Part shown: piece by piece, positions 22,391-33,055 of the stretch
Layout: each line of letters opens with the position of its first letter
Position numbering within the stretch: position 1 is the first letter of the stretch
Assembly: GCA_025526995.1 (NCBI GenBank)
Contig: JAHLKG010000005.1
Coordinates: forward strand, 124,001-188,000
Length of the DNA stretch: 64,000 nt
Source of the DNA: Powellomyces hirtus
Lineage: Eukaryota; Chytridiomycota; Chytridiomycetes; Spizellomycetales; Powellomycetaceae
Direction of reading: 5' to 3'
Position numbers and translations under genes: made by a program
The notes under the pieces: generated by a model
Told to the model about the DNA's origin: nothing
Databases searched by the model: none
The model's input: the letters and a program-made list of their open reading frames with translations, nothing else

Positions 22391-24031
22391 CTAATCGAAC
22401 GGTAACGGCCTTGGCCGGCCTGGCCCCGCAGGCCCGCTTCCATCTCCCTCCCTCGCTTTCGCAGCGGCCGCCGCAATAGCACTTGGTATTCTGATACCAC
22501 AACAGTCTGGAAACTCTTGGCCAAAAGCATGCACGTGGCCCTCGCCACATGGATCATCTTCTCCGGAAACCTTCTGGCGATTGTCACCATCGCCATGCGA
22601 GTGCTCTGGCATTGCCGTCCCGTGAAACGAGATGATGGATCCAAATAGAAAGTGCTGCATGATGGGCAGTTTGTGCAGCACTTCGGCATTGTACATCTTG
22701 ATCATCCCAGACGAGATTTTTGCCCATGTCTTCACGCCACTGATGTCGTCGAGCATGGGTGAGTGCCATCGCAAAGATGCTGTCTTGACCTATTCATTGG
22801 ACAGTAAGATAAAGAGAATGACCTCAAGCACAGGCGGTTTTTATTTACCGAATTGATGAACTTGATACATGAAAGATACATGTAGTCCTTCGAAAACTCA
22901 TCGATGATGTCCGGGTCATGGATGGCCTTCGGTCGAATGTGCTTGTGGTCTGGAATGAGATTCAACAAGATGAGGAATTGCCACATGCATACGCACAACC
23001 TTCGTTTCGCCTCAGACCGCATACATACCAGCCAACTGAGACGCTCCAAATAGGAATGGCAGGAAATGGTAATCGTCCAGGCCCCAGACTCCATGGGATC
23101 CGGCAGGCTCGAGCCAGTAGGTGAACTGCAGGCCACGCATTACCCCAATGTATCTAAACGCCATGCGTGTGAGCAACATTCTCACTAGGTCGGACTTTGC
23201 ATAACAACAATGTGCTCACCGCCAGAAGACCGACAGAACGATGGCCGGATAGTCGGCCTTCGTAAAGTGGCCCAGTTTTCGTAGACACAGTCTGGACAAA
23301 AGATCTGAGATTCCGCCGCATCTCTCTCATAATGACCTGCAGTTGACTTACAGGAAAGTAATGAAATGTGCTTCATGTCCCGTTCCATAATCGATGCGCT
23401 TGCGGTTTCCGAAACTGTTGATCAAGTAACATGCAAGCTCGGGCGCCGCTGGTCCACCTTCAATTTCCTCAACCAAAGCGTTCGCACTCTGTGTAGATTG
23501 TGCAAAAGGTCTGTCAGCCTCCGTGTAAATATTGAAGCGTAGTCTGCACGCAGCGCCCTTCGAACTGTACCTCTGCAAGTCGGTCGTACCAAGTTTGGAA
23601 CGCGGGGTTTCCGAAGCGAGACTTTTCATTCTCTTCCGGAAGAATTTCTTTGGTCCAACCATCAAGTCGGTCAAGGATTGACAGAAGAGCAGTTGTGACC
23701 TATTCATCGGAACGAAAGAACAGCGTTGAACACTCCTGCCAGGCGACCTATTTCCTTTTCGTTGTACAGTTCCACGTTGTCGCGCCCCCACCTGTGATTT
23801 TTCGTACTCTGCTCGCAGTGTCTTGCCTTTAACGGAAGTACTAAGGTCCTCGATGAAGTGCAACAAGTCGTCGTGCGCTGCACTGGTCTGGAAGCGCTCC
23901 AAGTCGTCTGGGGTGAGGATCGCGCGCGTTGGGACACGGAATGTTGACTCTGGCGACTCGCTGATCAGCGCGGCGTCGATGCCGCCAACAGGGACAGAAA
24001 CAATGGATTCATTGGAAACGGTCACCGCCAT
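22391..24031 (-). CDS. PTPA: PP2A activator (PTPA/Rrd), peptidyl-prolyl isomerase
   Basis: Phosphotyrosyl phosphatase activator that remodels and activates protein phosphatase 2A, with prolyl-isomerase activity in known members. Seven minus-strand exons: 23792-24031, 23571-23699, 23352-23488, 23220-23291, 23029-23153, 22849-22949 and 22391-22789 give 400 aa. Conserved blocks: [17 protein letters not shown] (exon 2), [20 protein letters not shown] (exon 3), [20 protein letters not shown] (exon 4), [20 protein letters not shown] (exon 5), [12 protein letters not shown] (exon 6), and the [20 protein letters not shown] end. Intron 1 uses the second of two possible acceptors, the one restoring the helical region before SRFGN. 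The C-terminal 70 residues are a glycine/alanine-rich extension with no known role. Only 167 bp separate its ATG from that of AYR1. Confidence 0.93.
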
Positions 24032-24198
24032 GTTGAGAACCGAGAAAGAGAGGTTGAAAGCCAAGGGGAATTGGCAGTCTGTGTGGTGTCAAATTACTGT
24101 ATTATTGACAGTTTGCAGGAGACCAACCCACAGACGTGGCCGCGCGTCTCGTTGCGTTTCTACTCCCGGCGAAACATTTCAAGGAGAGCACAGGAAGA
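24032..24198. promoter_or_regulatory. Compact bidirectional promoter PTPA / AYR1
   Basis: The two start codons, on opposite strands, are only 167 bp apart. This segment must contain both 5' UTRs and core promoters unless one gene starts elsewhere. No consensus element is assigned. Confidence 0.5.
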
Positions 24199-25125
24199 AT
24201 GTCGCTGCAACAACAACAAACTAGGAAAACGGCTCTCATTACAGGCTGCTCCGCTGGTGGAATAGGTCATGCTCTGGCGCTTCGGCTGCACAGGGACGGC
24301 TACCGGGTCTTTGCAACTGCGAGGAGGATCGACTCGATGAAAGAGCTTGCTGCCACCGGCATCGAAACATTGATTTTGGATGTCACGAGCACCGATTCTA
24401 TCGCAGCTGTTCTCGCCGAGGTAACCGGCCGAACGGAAGGTCGCGGACTGGACTACCTCATCAACAACGCCGGACAACCCTTAGCCAGTCCAGCACTCGA
24501 CATTGACGTTGACGCCGCGAAGGTCCTCTTTGAGACTAACTTCTTTGGAATCATCCGAATGAACTCCGCCTTCCAACATTTGCTTGTCACCGCACGCGGC
24601 ACTATAGTACATGTGGGAAGCGTTGCTGCCTACATGCCATTCGTCTTCGGAGCGGCTTACAATGCCAGCAAGGCCGCTCTGCACGCCTACTCCAACACCC
24701 TGCGCTTAGAAGTTGGGCCCCTCGGGGTGAACGTCATTACTGTCGTTACTGGTGGCGTCGCTAGCAACATCACATCGCAACCGAGCTACCAGATCGCATC
24801 GCCTCCAGGCAGTTACTACGCAAAGGTCGCGCAGATTGTGATCAAGAACAAATCTGCAGCTATTGACGCGGGCATGCATGCGGACCGGTACGCCGATCAG
24901 GTCGTCCGCCAAATAACCGGTAGGGGCGCGTGGTACCACCTGTGGAGTCGTCAAGTGCGTCCCGCTCAGATATGGGTCGGCGCCAAAGCGGCTCTCGTGT
25001 GGTTCTTGAGCTTCTTCCCTGTCGAAGTCTTTACCTTCCCACAAATGTACAAATTCAAGTTGGACAGTTTGCTGAGAGCGCAACTGAAGGCGGACGCAGA
25101 CCTCAAAGCGAACAAGTTGGAGTAG
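24199..25125 (+). CDS. AYR1: AYR1-like short-chain dehydrogenase
   Basis: NADPH-dependent 1-acyl-dihydroxyacetone-phosphate reductase-type SDR, acting in glycerolipid (phosphatidate) synthesis on ER and lipid droplets. Intronless, 308 aa from the ATG at 24199. The frame is open upstream to a GTG at 24136 but that is not a plausible start. The Rossmann motif is ITGCSAGGIGHALALRLHRD. The downstream motifs are NNAG, the catalytic Ser in HVGSVAAY, and YNASK with the Tyr-Lys pair. PQMYKFKLDSLL lies near the C-terminus, after a hydrophobic stretch (AALVWFLSFFPVEVFTF) that may bind membrane, as in Ayr1. Divergent from PTPA. Substrate is inferred from resemblance of the GCSAGGIG region and C-terminus to Ayr1. 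Confidence 0.85.
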   Translation: MSLQQQQTRKTALITGCSAGGIGHALALRLHRDGYRVFATARRIDSMKELAATGIETLILDVTSTDSIAAVLAEVTGRTEGRGLDYLINNAGQPLASPALDIDVDAAKVLFETNFFGIIRMNSAFQHLLVTARGTIVHVGSVAAYMPFVFGAAYNASKAALHAYSNTLRLEVGPLGVNVITVVTGGVASNITSQPSYQIASPPGSYYAKVAQIVIKNKSAAIDAGMHADRYADQVVRQITGRGAWYHLWSRQVRPAQIWVGAKAALVWFLSFFPVEVFTFPQMYKFKLDSLLRAQLKADADLKANKLE

Positions 25126-25496
25126 GATACATCAATCGGATGTTGAGGGAACCGGAGCCGCGCACCGTATGCGGCGTGGATTGTTAGAGGTCGGTGAAGG
25201 GATTTGCCCTACAACGCCTCCCAGCTACATCCAAGGGCAGCAAAACGTTCCTTATGAGGGACATTTACTTTAGCCGAGCCCAATTGTTATATAGGTTGTT
25301 AGCAGTTCAAGTTATGCGTAATGCAGGTCTACCGTTTTGATTCGAATATATGGAGGACCAGCGCTGTTGAAGTCCATTTTCGCTTCGGTGTAATGCTGCG
25401 AGAACGCTTGCGCTCTGAGAAAAACAACACTCTACTCAGCAAATGCAAAGAAGCTGAGAATAGACATGTATTTATTACGACGCAAAGTCCGAACTC
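25126..25496. other. Convergent 3' region, AYR1 / Cache receptor
   Basis: 3' UTR-like spacer of 371 bp; no gene seen. Confidence 0.5.
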
Positions 25497-27246
25497 TCAG
25501 TCAACAAGCGCTTTGCTACTGCTTGTCCGATGTGAAACGCTTGCATGTCCCGGATTGGAAGGTTGAGAGGTCTTATTCGCGAAATCTTTATTCACCAGCG
25601 CCTTATTCTTCTTGATCGCACCGGCAAACGCTTTGACCATGGTAGCGAAGACGATTTGGACTCTTCGCAACTCCAAGATAAAAGACCGTTTGTCCAGCGC
25701 ACCCGAGGATTCCAGATTTCCAAAGTTCAACTTTGTCAGCTCTTCCATCTGACGAGCCAAAGCAGCAAGAGGCAGGACGACCATAACAAAGATGCCACAA
25801 ACCACGATAGACATCCCAACTGCTATCCCGATCGTAATCCCCCTACTTTTACTGCTGGCCGCGTCGATGCGACCGTAGACTTCCGATCGGGGAATGGCCG
25901 CCACAAGTAGGGCAGAGTCGTAACTCCCCATCGCGGCAAGGGTCATGCCGACGATCCAGGTTTCGCCGTCCATTTCAATTCGAAAGCTCGGGCTAGTTTG
26001 GGTGGCAGCCTTTGCTACCGCGAATGTGCCGAAGCGTTCGATCAGAGCCGCACGCAACTGTAGTGTGTGCTCATCCGCCTTGGCCGAAGCAAATGTGAGC
26101 ACCCCGTTCTGGTTGGTGTTCGTTCCGTTCAAGATCATGTTGCTGCTTGTTTGTATGTCCAGGTTGGAGTTGAAGATTGCCACCACGCTGTTTTCGACCG
26201 GCTTTGTGGCCCGAAGCATTTGATTCCATGTGCCATCAACGAGGACGCCAACAGAGATTGCGTAGGTTGGGACCGCTGCTGCCTCATTCGGGAATTTCAT
26301 CAGTGAGATGTACGCGGTTTTCATGCCAGCGAAATGAGCGCTGAATTTCACGAATGGTCTTCTGGGGATTTTCTCGGGAGGCACAATTCCCAGCATCATG
26401 GAGCCTGTGCCTGGGATCTCGTTGGGAAGCGGGTACAGCCCCGAGTAATTTGCTGCCGGATTGAGTCTGTGAGTGTAAGGGTCGGGTATGTAGCTTCGTG
26501 TCCAGTTATAAGCCTCATCAGCGTCTACAATGGAGACCACAGTCTTTCCACTGATGGGATCATTTATAGGTTGGACCCATGCGTGATGTGCATAAGCAAC
26601 AGTAGTAAGACCGGTCTTGGGATCGATAACGGCGTTCGTCAGACCGTAGCCGCTTTTCCATCCGACTTTGTACCCAACGACCAGGTCAAGATGAAAGCGC
26701 TCCTAATCGTTTTGTGTTATTCAGAAGACCGATGTCTTCAAAAAAATACAAATGCAAAGGGTACCTTTATGATGACCAATGTGGATGTGAGATTGGTATA
26801 TCGGAGACCATAATATGGAAGAGGCCTGGAGAACGTCTCGTTGACCTCGGGCATATCTGCAATCATGTATAGCACTGGTTCCAGTGCCTGTAATGTGAAA
26901 ATGTAAAGTCAAACGATGTATGACATCAAGAAAGCGAAGCTTTCCGATCGGGTACCTTAATCGGCGCTTCTGTTTTCACTCGAACGTCTTCTAAGAGCAC
27001 GCCAAGAAATCTTCCGCCGAGTTCTTCTACGCTGTCCCGACTGGCACGCGTCAGAATGACCGTGTTTGGGACAAGAGTGCCTGCCAGTGCCAGAGCAACG
27101 AGCAGAGGTGCCAAAAACACCAGCGGAATGCCGGCGAAGCGGGATGCCCGTTTGTCTTTGCGCGCAGTGTCTTTAGCGAGATCGCCGATGGCGTATCCAG
27201 CTTCGCCAATTTCCGCCGCGTCGGCGGCCGTGCTGGTTCCGGGCAT
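25497..27246 (-). CDS. Cache-domain membrane sensor with HAMP, no output domain
   Basis: Three minus-strand exons: 26956-27246, 26765-26887 and 25497-26702 give 539 aa. Residues about 38-60 are a membrane helix (GIPLVFLAPLLVALALAGT). An extracellular region of about 370 residues follows, with a Cache-like pattern: repeated NxS/T sites, YGLRYTNLTSTLVIIKE, GWKSGYGLTNAVIDPKTGLT, and later FRIEMDGETWIVGMTLAAMG. A second helix lies near 425-450 (GITIGIAVGMSIVVCGIFVM). A HAMP-like linker (LARQMEELTKLNFGN) and ELRRVQIVFATMVKAFAGAI come next. The chain ends about 30 residues later in a polar tail, where related chytrid and bacterial receptors would carry a cyclase, kinase or other output. Ligand unknown. 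It is either a complete non-catalytic receptor or a truncated one. The stop at 25497 is clear. Confidence 0.72.
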
Positions 27247-27913
27247 CGCAGTGTGTTGCGGGATGCCACGATAGTTTTGCAGATGTTCGAAGGTTCAAAG
27301 TTCCAACTGCAAGTTACGCTGAGTCTCGTGAACGGGAAGATTAATATATTACAGGAGGGGAGCGTAGAGTTATACGATACACGGGCAATTTGGGTTTTTG
27401 ACGAGAAATCCGCCGGAGCTATTGACGATTGTTGCTTTCTCTCCGGATTGCAGTCACCCCATGACGTTTCCACTGTTTGTGGTTTGTGCTTACTACGGAA
27501 CGGCGTAAGCGTTGGAAAGCTTCCATTGTTCTCCCCGGACAGCCTTGTTCTTGTGCTCCCCGTGCTGGGACGCGGGTCACCTGGTAGAAGAACCACACGT
27601 TTGGCAGCTCGCTCCAATCTATTTTGAGCGATCGACTCATTTCACGACGGAATAGTGAAGCTCCACATCTACTTGGTGTTCTTCAGCGTGACATCAGATG
27701 CCATATGCATTGAATGGACTATAATTTATAATCTTCACCGATGTGAATCCCGCGTCCAACTCGAGGGTCGCCTTTCGAATCTATCATGCCCTGTGCTCAA
27801 GCATCTCCACATGGAATCTTTCCTCAGCTCATGAGAGACATTAGTGTAGTGATGTTCAAGAATGTGAAAGTTTGCGAATGGGCTTTCTTTTCCGCGGGAG
27901 ATCTGCGAGAGTT

Positions 27914-27934
27914 CCCCCCCCCCCCCCCCCCCCC
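27914..27934. repeat. Poly-C run (21)
   Basis: Uninterrupted run of 21 C. Its exact length is likely unreliable in any assembly. Confidence 0.9.
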
Positions 27935-28023
27935 ACTTGGTCTATGATAGGACCTGCTAACTCGCGGACGGCGGACTTTGTATCTTTACCGCAGTCTCGG
28001 CAACGCGTCACTTGTCCAGATCG

Positions 28024-28503
28024 ATGGAGTCGCAGAAAGGTGATACATTTCTTAATTTCATTAAGATGCTGTCAATGAACCAAAAGAATTTTAAAGGTAA
28101 ACTCAGGCAACCTATCACATTGACTATGAGGCTAGACGTAACACCTAGCAAGATAAACCTTTCCTTCGACGCTGGTGCCGATCAAGTTTTGTCTGCAGGT
28201 GCTTTGGCTGGTGAATCACGATGGTTCGCTTGCCGCATGTCGTGGAGGCGTTTGAATCGTCGCAGATCCTTGAGCAAGAGGCCAATTAAGAACTGTCGCT
28301 TACCTGGAAGGGAAGTCGAGGATCTGCATCACGGGCGCAAGGGGCCTGGAGTAACAATGAGCACCTTGGTTCATCCTGGAGACCCAAAAAGCGTACGCCT
28401 TGGGAATGAGGATCCGCCAGCGATGACCGACATGTGGTTCAAAGTTGAGGCATTCAGTGCAAGATCAGTTAGAGCACCCTGGCATGAGTTTAAGGCTCAG
28501 TGA
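28024..28503 (+). CDS. Uncertain open frame, possible gene relic
   Basis: 159 codons from an ATG, basic and rich in arginine, with no recognisable domain. A second frame downstream (about 28580-28944, containing NMPLPWAEQDLAIEKARRGI) reads well but has one in-frame TAA near 28648. Together they may be a decaying gene or chance frames. No splice sites I can find join them convincingly. Confidence 0.2.
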   Translation: MESQKGDTFLNFIKMLSMNQKNFKGKLRQPITLTMRLDVTPSKINLSFDAGADQVLSAGALAGESRWFACRMSWRRLNRRRSLSKRPIKNCRLPGREVEDLHHGRKGPGVTMSTLVHPGDPKSVRLGNEDPPAMTDMWFKVEAFSARSVRAPWHEFKAQ

Positions 28504-29333
28504 TTCTGTTGTGAGCTACTCTCCATCTTTATTGATTGGCTTCTCGCATGACATGATCTGATGAGATTCTGTGCCAGAACTTCAGGAGATGCTGTGGATA
28601 CCATTACGTTTCTGGAAAACGCCGCACAAGCTCTGGGAATGTCATAATGCGAGGAGGCAGGCTGCTCGGGCTACATTCGCAGCTTCATCATCAGGCCCTT
28701 CGACGGTTATTTGCAATGTCTGTCTCCGAACATGCCCCTTCCTTGGGCCGAACAAGACCTTGCTATAGAGAAAGCAAGACGTGGCATCGTGGGCGGGAAC
28801 TTAGAACGAATTAAGCAAGAGCATAGTGAGCGGCGCACATTTGAATTAGCCACCGGAGCGCAACCTTCACATATGGCGAATATCGCATCCAAGCATGCAA
28901 AAATCATATTCTCAATCGACGTAGTAGCTAGCTGGCATCACTAGTTCATTCGCTACCGTCACTTTTGAAAGGCTACCTGCGCAACCGGTGGTGGCACATG
29001 CTGATTACTTATGAAGTCTACAACTAGGTAAACCCACGGCGTAATCCCGATCTTCTTTGAGTGTGACTGAACCACTTTCTGCGTTGGAGTCCTCGTATAT
29101 GTAGATTTCATCAACACCTAGCTGCTGCGACAGTAATATACATTGCCACCTCTTGCGTTGTTTACAAGTGAACTTAGTCACGGTGGTCTGTCTGCTTGTC
29201 GACGGGCCTACTGTGCGGAAGGTCAGTCCCACCGAAGAGATGGGTTTGGCTTGCGAACCGCGCGTCTCTCCAGCTGCTTCCTCCTCCTGGTGCTCTCGAC
29301 AAGAATTACGCCCAGAGCGTCGCTTCTTCCATC

Positions 29334-31101
29334 ATGATGTCCAGGGTATCACCAACGCTTGCCAGTCGAGTAACCCGGAGCTTTAGGGCACCTTCCAATT
29401 GCAAAGCGTCAAACGGCACCACGTCGTCGCTGCGGGTTAGTGCCCCACACATGGCCAAACAATTGTGAAGTTCCAACTCAACATCGACATCAACCACCAG
29501 ATAGTACGAAACACCCACAGCGGTCCGCCACCACCACCGCCTCCGGCGTTTGAAGGGCTCCGAAATGGTCTTGCAATCACCGCAAGCGTTGGAGCAATCG
29601 CGTTGTTTGCACTGTATGCGAGCGACACACGAGCGGGCATTCACCGCCTGGTTACTATGCCGCTGATGAGGGCCTTCCTGGATGCCGAGGAAGCCCACAA
29701 ATTTGCGATATGGTGTGGGAAGAATGGGCTGGTGCCTGAAGAGCACGTGCAGGATGATGCTGTTCTGCAGACCGAGGTGCGTGTTTCAAACAGATCTCTC
29801 CATGATTTATTTCTAGCTGTGATGCTTTCCTGACAGTGCTTCTGCAGGTGTGGGGCAAGAAGGTGACGAACCCCGTGGGTCTGGCAGCCGGTTTTGACAA
29901 GAACGCAGAGGCCATTGATTCTCTACTCGGCTTTGGCTTCGGATTGGTGGAAATAGGCAGTGTCACACCACAACCTCAGGTTTGCATGCAATGAAGTTAC
30001 ATACCAAAACAGATTGTGGAAAATGTCTGATGGGTGAACTTGTCGTCAGCCTGGGAACCCAAAGCCGAGAATGTTCCGCCTCACTGAAGACAAGGCGGTG
30101 ATCAATCGCTACGGATTCAACTCTGACGGCCATGCGACAGTCGAGCAGCGGCTCAAGTCCCGGATCAGGAAATGGCTGTACAGGAACCGCAACATGCTGA
30201 ACCCGGCCGCCGGTGCGGCGGACTTGCTGCCACATCCCACACAATTGCCAGCGGATGTACCGAATGCGCTCAAGGATGGACGATTGCTGGGTGTAAACCT
30301 TGGCAAAAACAAGACGTCTGCAGCGGACTCAAACGACGACTACGTCAATGGTGTCACCAGACTTGGACCCTATGCTGATTACCTGGTCGTCAACATCAGC
30401 AGCCCGAACACTCCAGGCTTGAGGGCTCTGCAGCGCCGTGAGCCGATACAGAAACTTTTGGAGGAGGTAAGCAATAACACTTGCAGCCGCCATACTTGTG
30501 CATTGAGAATGTGTTTCTAATCAAACGTCTCATATTAAACGTTAGGTTAAGCATGCCCGCGATGAGAATCTGCCACACCATCCTCCTTTGCTCGTCAAGA
30601 TTGCCCCTGATCTTGGGGACAAGGAGCTGGAAGACATCGCGGCTGTCGTACAAGCCGCGGGCATCGATGGTGTCATCATCAGCAACACTACCATCTCCCG
30701 ACCCGTCACTCTAAAGAGCGGTATGTTTTATGCCCTGCGGTGGTAGACCAATATGTAGCTCTGATTTTCTGAACTCACGCTCTTCCTCCTCAGACCGTAA
30801 AGTCACAACCGAGACCGGTGGTCTCTCTGGCCCGCCACTGCACGAGCTTTCGCTCTCCGCCGTCCGTAAGTTCTACCGTCTGACCAACGGCAAAGTACCG
30901 ATTGTTGGGTGCGGAGGCATCCAGTCTGCCGATCAAGCCATCGCGTTTGCAAAGGCCGGGGCCAGCCTGGTGCAACTGTACAGCGCCATGTCGTACGATG
31001 GGCCTGGCTTGATTGACGAGATCAAGCTGGACGTGGCGAAGCGGTTGAAGACGGAGGGCAAGACGTGGATGGGGATCGTTGGAAGCGACCATGATAAATA
31101 G
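29334..31101 (+). CDS. URA9: Class 2 dihydroorotate dehydrogenase (mitochondrial)
   Basis: FMN enzyme of the inner mitochondrial membrane that oxidises dihydroorotate to orotate with ubiquinone, the fourth step of pyrimidine synthesis. Six exons: 29334-29435, 29501-29776, 29848-29979, 30050-30466, 30546-30720 and 30794-31101 give 469 aa. Exon 1 encodes a presequence ([19 protein letters not shown]). Exon 2 has a proline run, then a membrane anchor ([19 protein letters not shown]), as in class 2 enzymes. Core motifs: [36 protein letters not shown], the active-site [30 protein letters not shown], and [13 protein letters not shown]. The class 2 form is the respiration-linked one, unlike the cytosolic class 1A enzyme of some yeasts. 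The symbol follows yeasts that keep this form. Confidence 0.93.
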
Positions 31102-31499
31102 ATAGATAGTTTTTTTTTTCGCTCACCACTCATTTATGAAGTATATAAGAGTTTCCTTTTTCTTTATGATGACCTCCCTACATCGTCTTCGTTCTCACGA
31201 GCCGGTCAACCATGCACGGAGACAGTAATGATCAAAAACCTGGCTGTGCGCTTGACGGGTGATGCTTACAACGCGCAAGTTTCCGTGTGACTCGGGCAAG
31301 GAAGACATGGGGAAATGGCCCACGCTCTGAACGCGTGGGCTCTGCTGAGTGTACAAGAACTGCGCCATCAGTTCACACTCCCTCTGGACAGGTTTACAAG
31401 GATCAATTTAAACACTCCGCAAAGTTCATCGGTACCGGTGTTGTCTTGTGTCGATCCTGCAGTAATAGCCCTTTTTTGCTTCTTAGAGCAGCAGCCAAG
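31102..31499. other. Intergenic spacer
   Basis: About 400 bp between tandem genes, with a T run at 31110-31119. No gene seen. The hydrolase frame is open upstream of its ATG but lacks another ATG. Confidence 0.5.
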
Positions 31500-32366
31500 A
31501 TGTTTACAAAGATTAGCTCCGTGCCCGTCGAGCATGGCAAACTCGCGTACACTTACATCCCCTCCACCGACAGCAAGCCAACAGTTCTGTTCCTCCATGC
31601 CACCGTCGCCGATCAATCCATGTGGACACCCCAAATGTCTTATCTCTCTAAGACGCATTCCGTGCTTTGCTGCGATTCGCGTGGCGCAGGCAAAACCTTC
31701 AACGACCCTCAAGCACCGCCTGACGCCACCTACAGTCCTGTCGAAGACGTTATTGCGCTGCTTGACCACCTCAAGGTCAACAAAGTCGTGATTGTCGGTG
31801 CATCTGCGGGCGGCATGGTTGCGATGGACGTTGCTGTCAACCACCCGGATCGCGTAGTCGGTGTTGTTCATGTGTGCAGCGCCGTCAACGGGTTGGATGA
31901 ACCCGAGTACGATGAGGCGAAGACGGGAACGGACGTGGAGAAGGAGGTGTTTGCGCGACTCATGGCTGCTTATGTAGCCAAAGACTATGCAACACTCACT
32001 ACTGTGAATGTTGAGATGTGGGCGGATGGGTGTGGGCAGCCGCATGGGCGATCGGGCGACGTGGGCAAGAAAATGGAAAGGATGATGACAGATAATTTTG
32101 CAAATCATGAACAGAAAGGTGAACTAGTTGTAGCGAGACGGCACCCGGTGACCTCGACGGCGAGTCGCATTGCGGAGATACAGTGCCCGGTGTTGGTGAT
32201 CACAGGAGGCTACGACACCACGCCCACGCAGCGAGCGGGTGCCTGGGTCGCAAAGAACGTGCCCCGTGCTGAAACGTTCCATTTCGAGAAGTGTGCGCAT
32301 ATGCCAAGCATGGAAGAGCCTGACGAGTTCAATATCTTAGTTGAGAGGTTTCTTAACAAAATCTAA
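31500..32366 (+). CDS. Alpha/beta-hydrolase
   Basis: Intronless 288-aa alpha/beta-hydrolase from the ATG at 31500. Upstream codons to 31287 are open but include no ATG. The oxyanion region is VLFLHATVADQSMW, the nucleophile elbow IVGASAGGMVAMD (Ser in GASAG), the acidic residue is in VITGGYDTTPT, and the catalytic His in KCAHMPSMEEPDEF. The order and spacing match lactonase/esterase-type hydrolases similar to 3-oxoadipate enol-lactonases. There is no signal peptide, so it is probably cytosolic. It follows the dihydroorotate dehydrogenase gene on the same strand, which I take as chance. Substrate cannot be predicted. Confidence 0.85.
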   Translation: MFTKISSVPVEHGKLAYTYIPSTDSKPTVLFLHATVADQSMWTPQMSYLSKTHSVLCCDSRGAGKTFNDPQAPPDATYSPVEDVIALLDHLKVNKVVIVGASAGGMVAMDVAVNHPDRVVGVVHVCSAVNGLDEPEYDEAKTGTDVEKEVFARLMAAYVAKDYATLTTVNVEMWADGCGQPHGRSGDVGKKMERMMTDNFANHEQKGELVVARRHPVTSTASRIAEIQCPVLVITGGYDTTPTQRAGAWVAKNVPRAETFHFEKCAHMPSMEEPDEFNILVERFLNKI

Positions 32367-33055
32367 GGACTGCAGTTAGTGATATGACGTATATAGGCTA
32401 CGATCAGATAGCGAGGGATTTCATAGAATGAGGGGGACCCAACGGGAACAAGGCGCTCGATCAAGAACAACATGTGTATTACAAAAAAGGTGATAATAGT
32501 CAATCCAATCAGATGGCGCTGTTATCTACAGGGAGGCTGCGGATGCAAAAGCCTCATATCATCTCAGAGCCGACGTCCATTAGAATGCGGGACAAGTGTG
32601 GCATGGCAAAGTCGATTGGCGCAGGCGCTTTCTTCCACCCTGTGACATCGCATATTGCATTTCCTCAAGCATGCTCGGAAGCGTTCCACATTTAGCAAGC
32701 TACATGTGTACATTCCTTAACTTTAAGTTGGCCGGCAACATGATAACATGATGACCACAAAGATGCCAATCTGCTGATTTCTGATGCTATTGCTTTGGGT
32801 AACTAAGTGAACCATGATGTGCTGTAGATACTGTATGTCGCTGACAATTTATCTAGTGTTCGTTACATATCGGAGCCACGAACGCGTCGCCCAAAAAGAA
32901 AAAAATGGAAGGCGAAAAACGCGCGGACAAAATCGCATCCCAACTTTCAAAAAGTTCAAATTCCGACGACTGAGCGGGAAATAGAATTTTCAACATTCAC
33001 GTTTTCTAAACACCCCCGTTGCTTTACCTCACTCACATTCACACAGCAGAACGCA
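32367..33055. other. Intergenic spacer
   Basis: About 690 bp, AT-rich towards the TypA start. No gene seen. Confidence 0.5.

Larger units (their letters stand above)
27247..29333. other. Gene-poor 2-kb region
   Basis: Contains the Cache gene's 5' flank, a 21-base poly-C run and a doubtful frame at 28024-28503, which is followed by another open frame to 28944 broken by a single stop. Nothing in it resembles a known gene. Confidence 0.45.
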
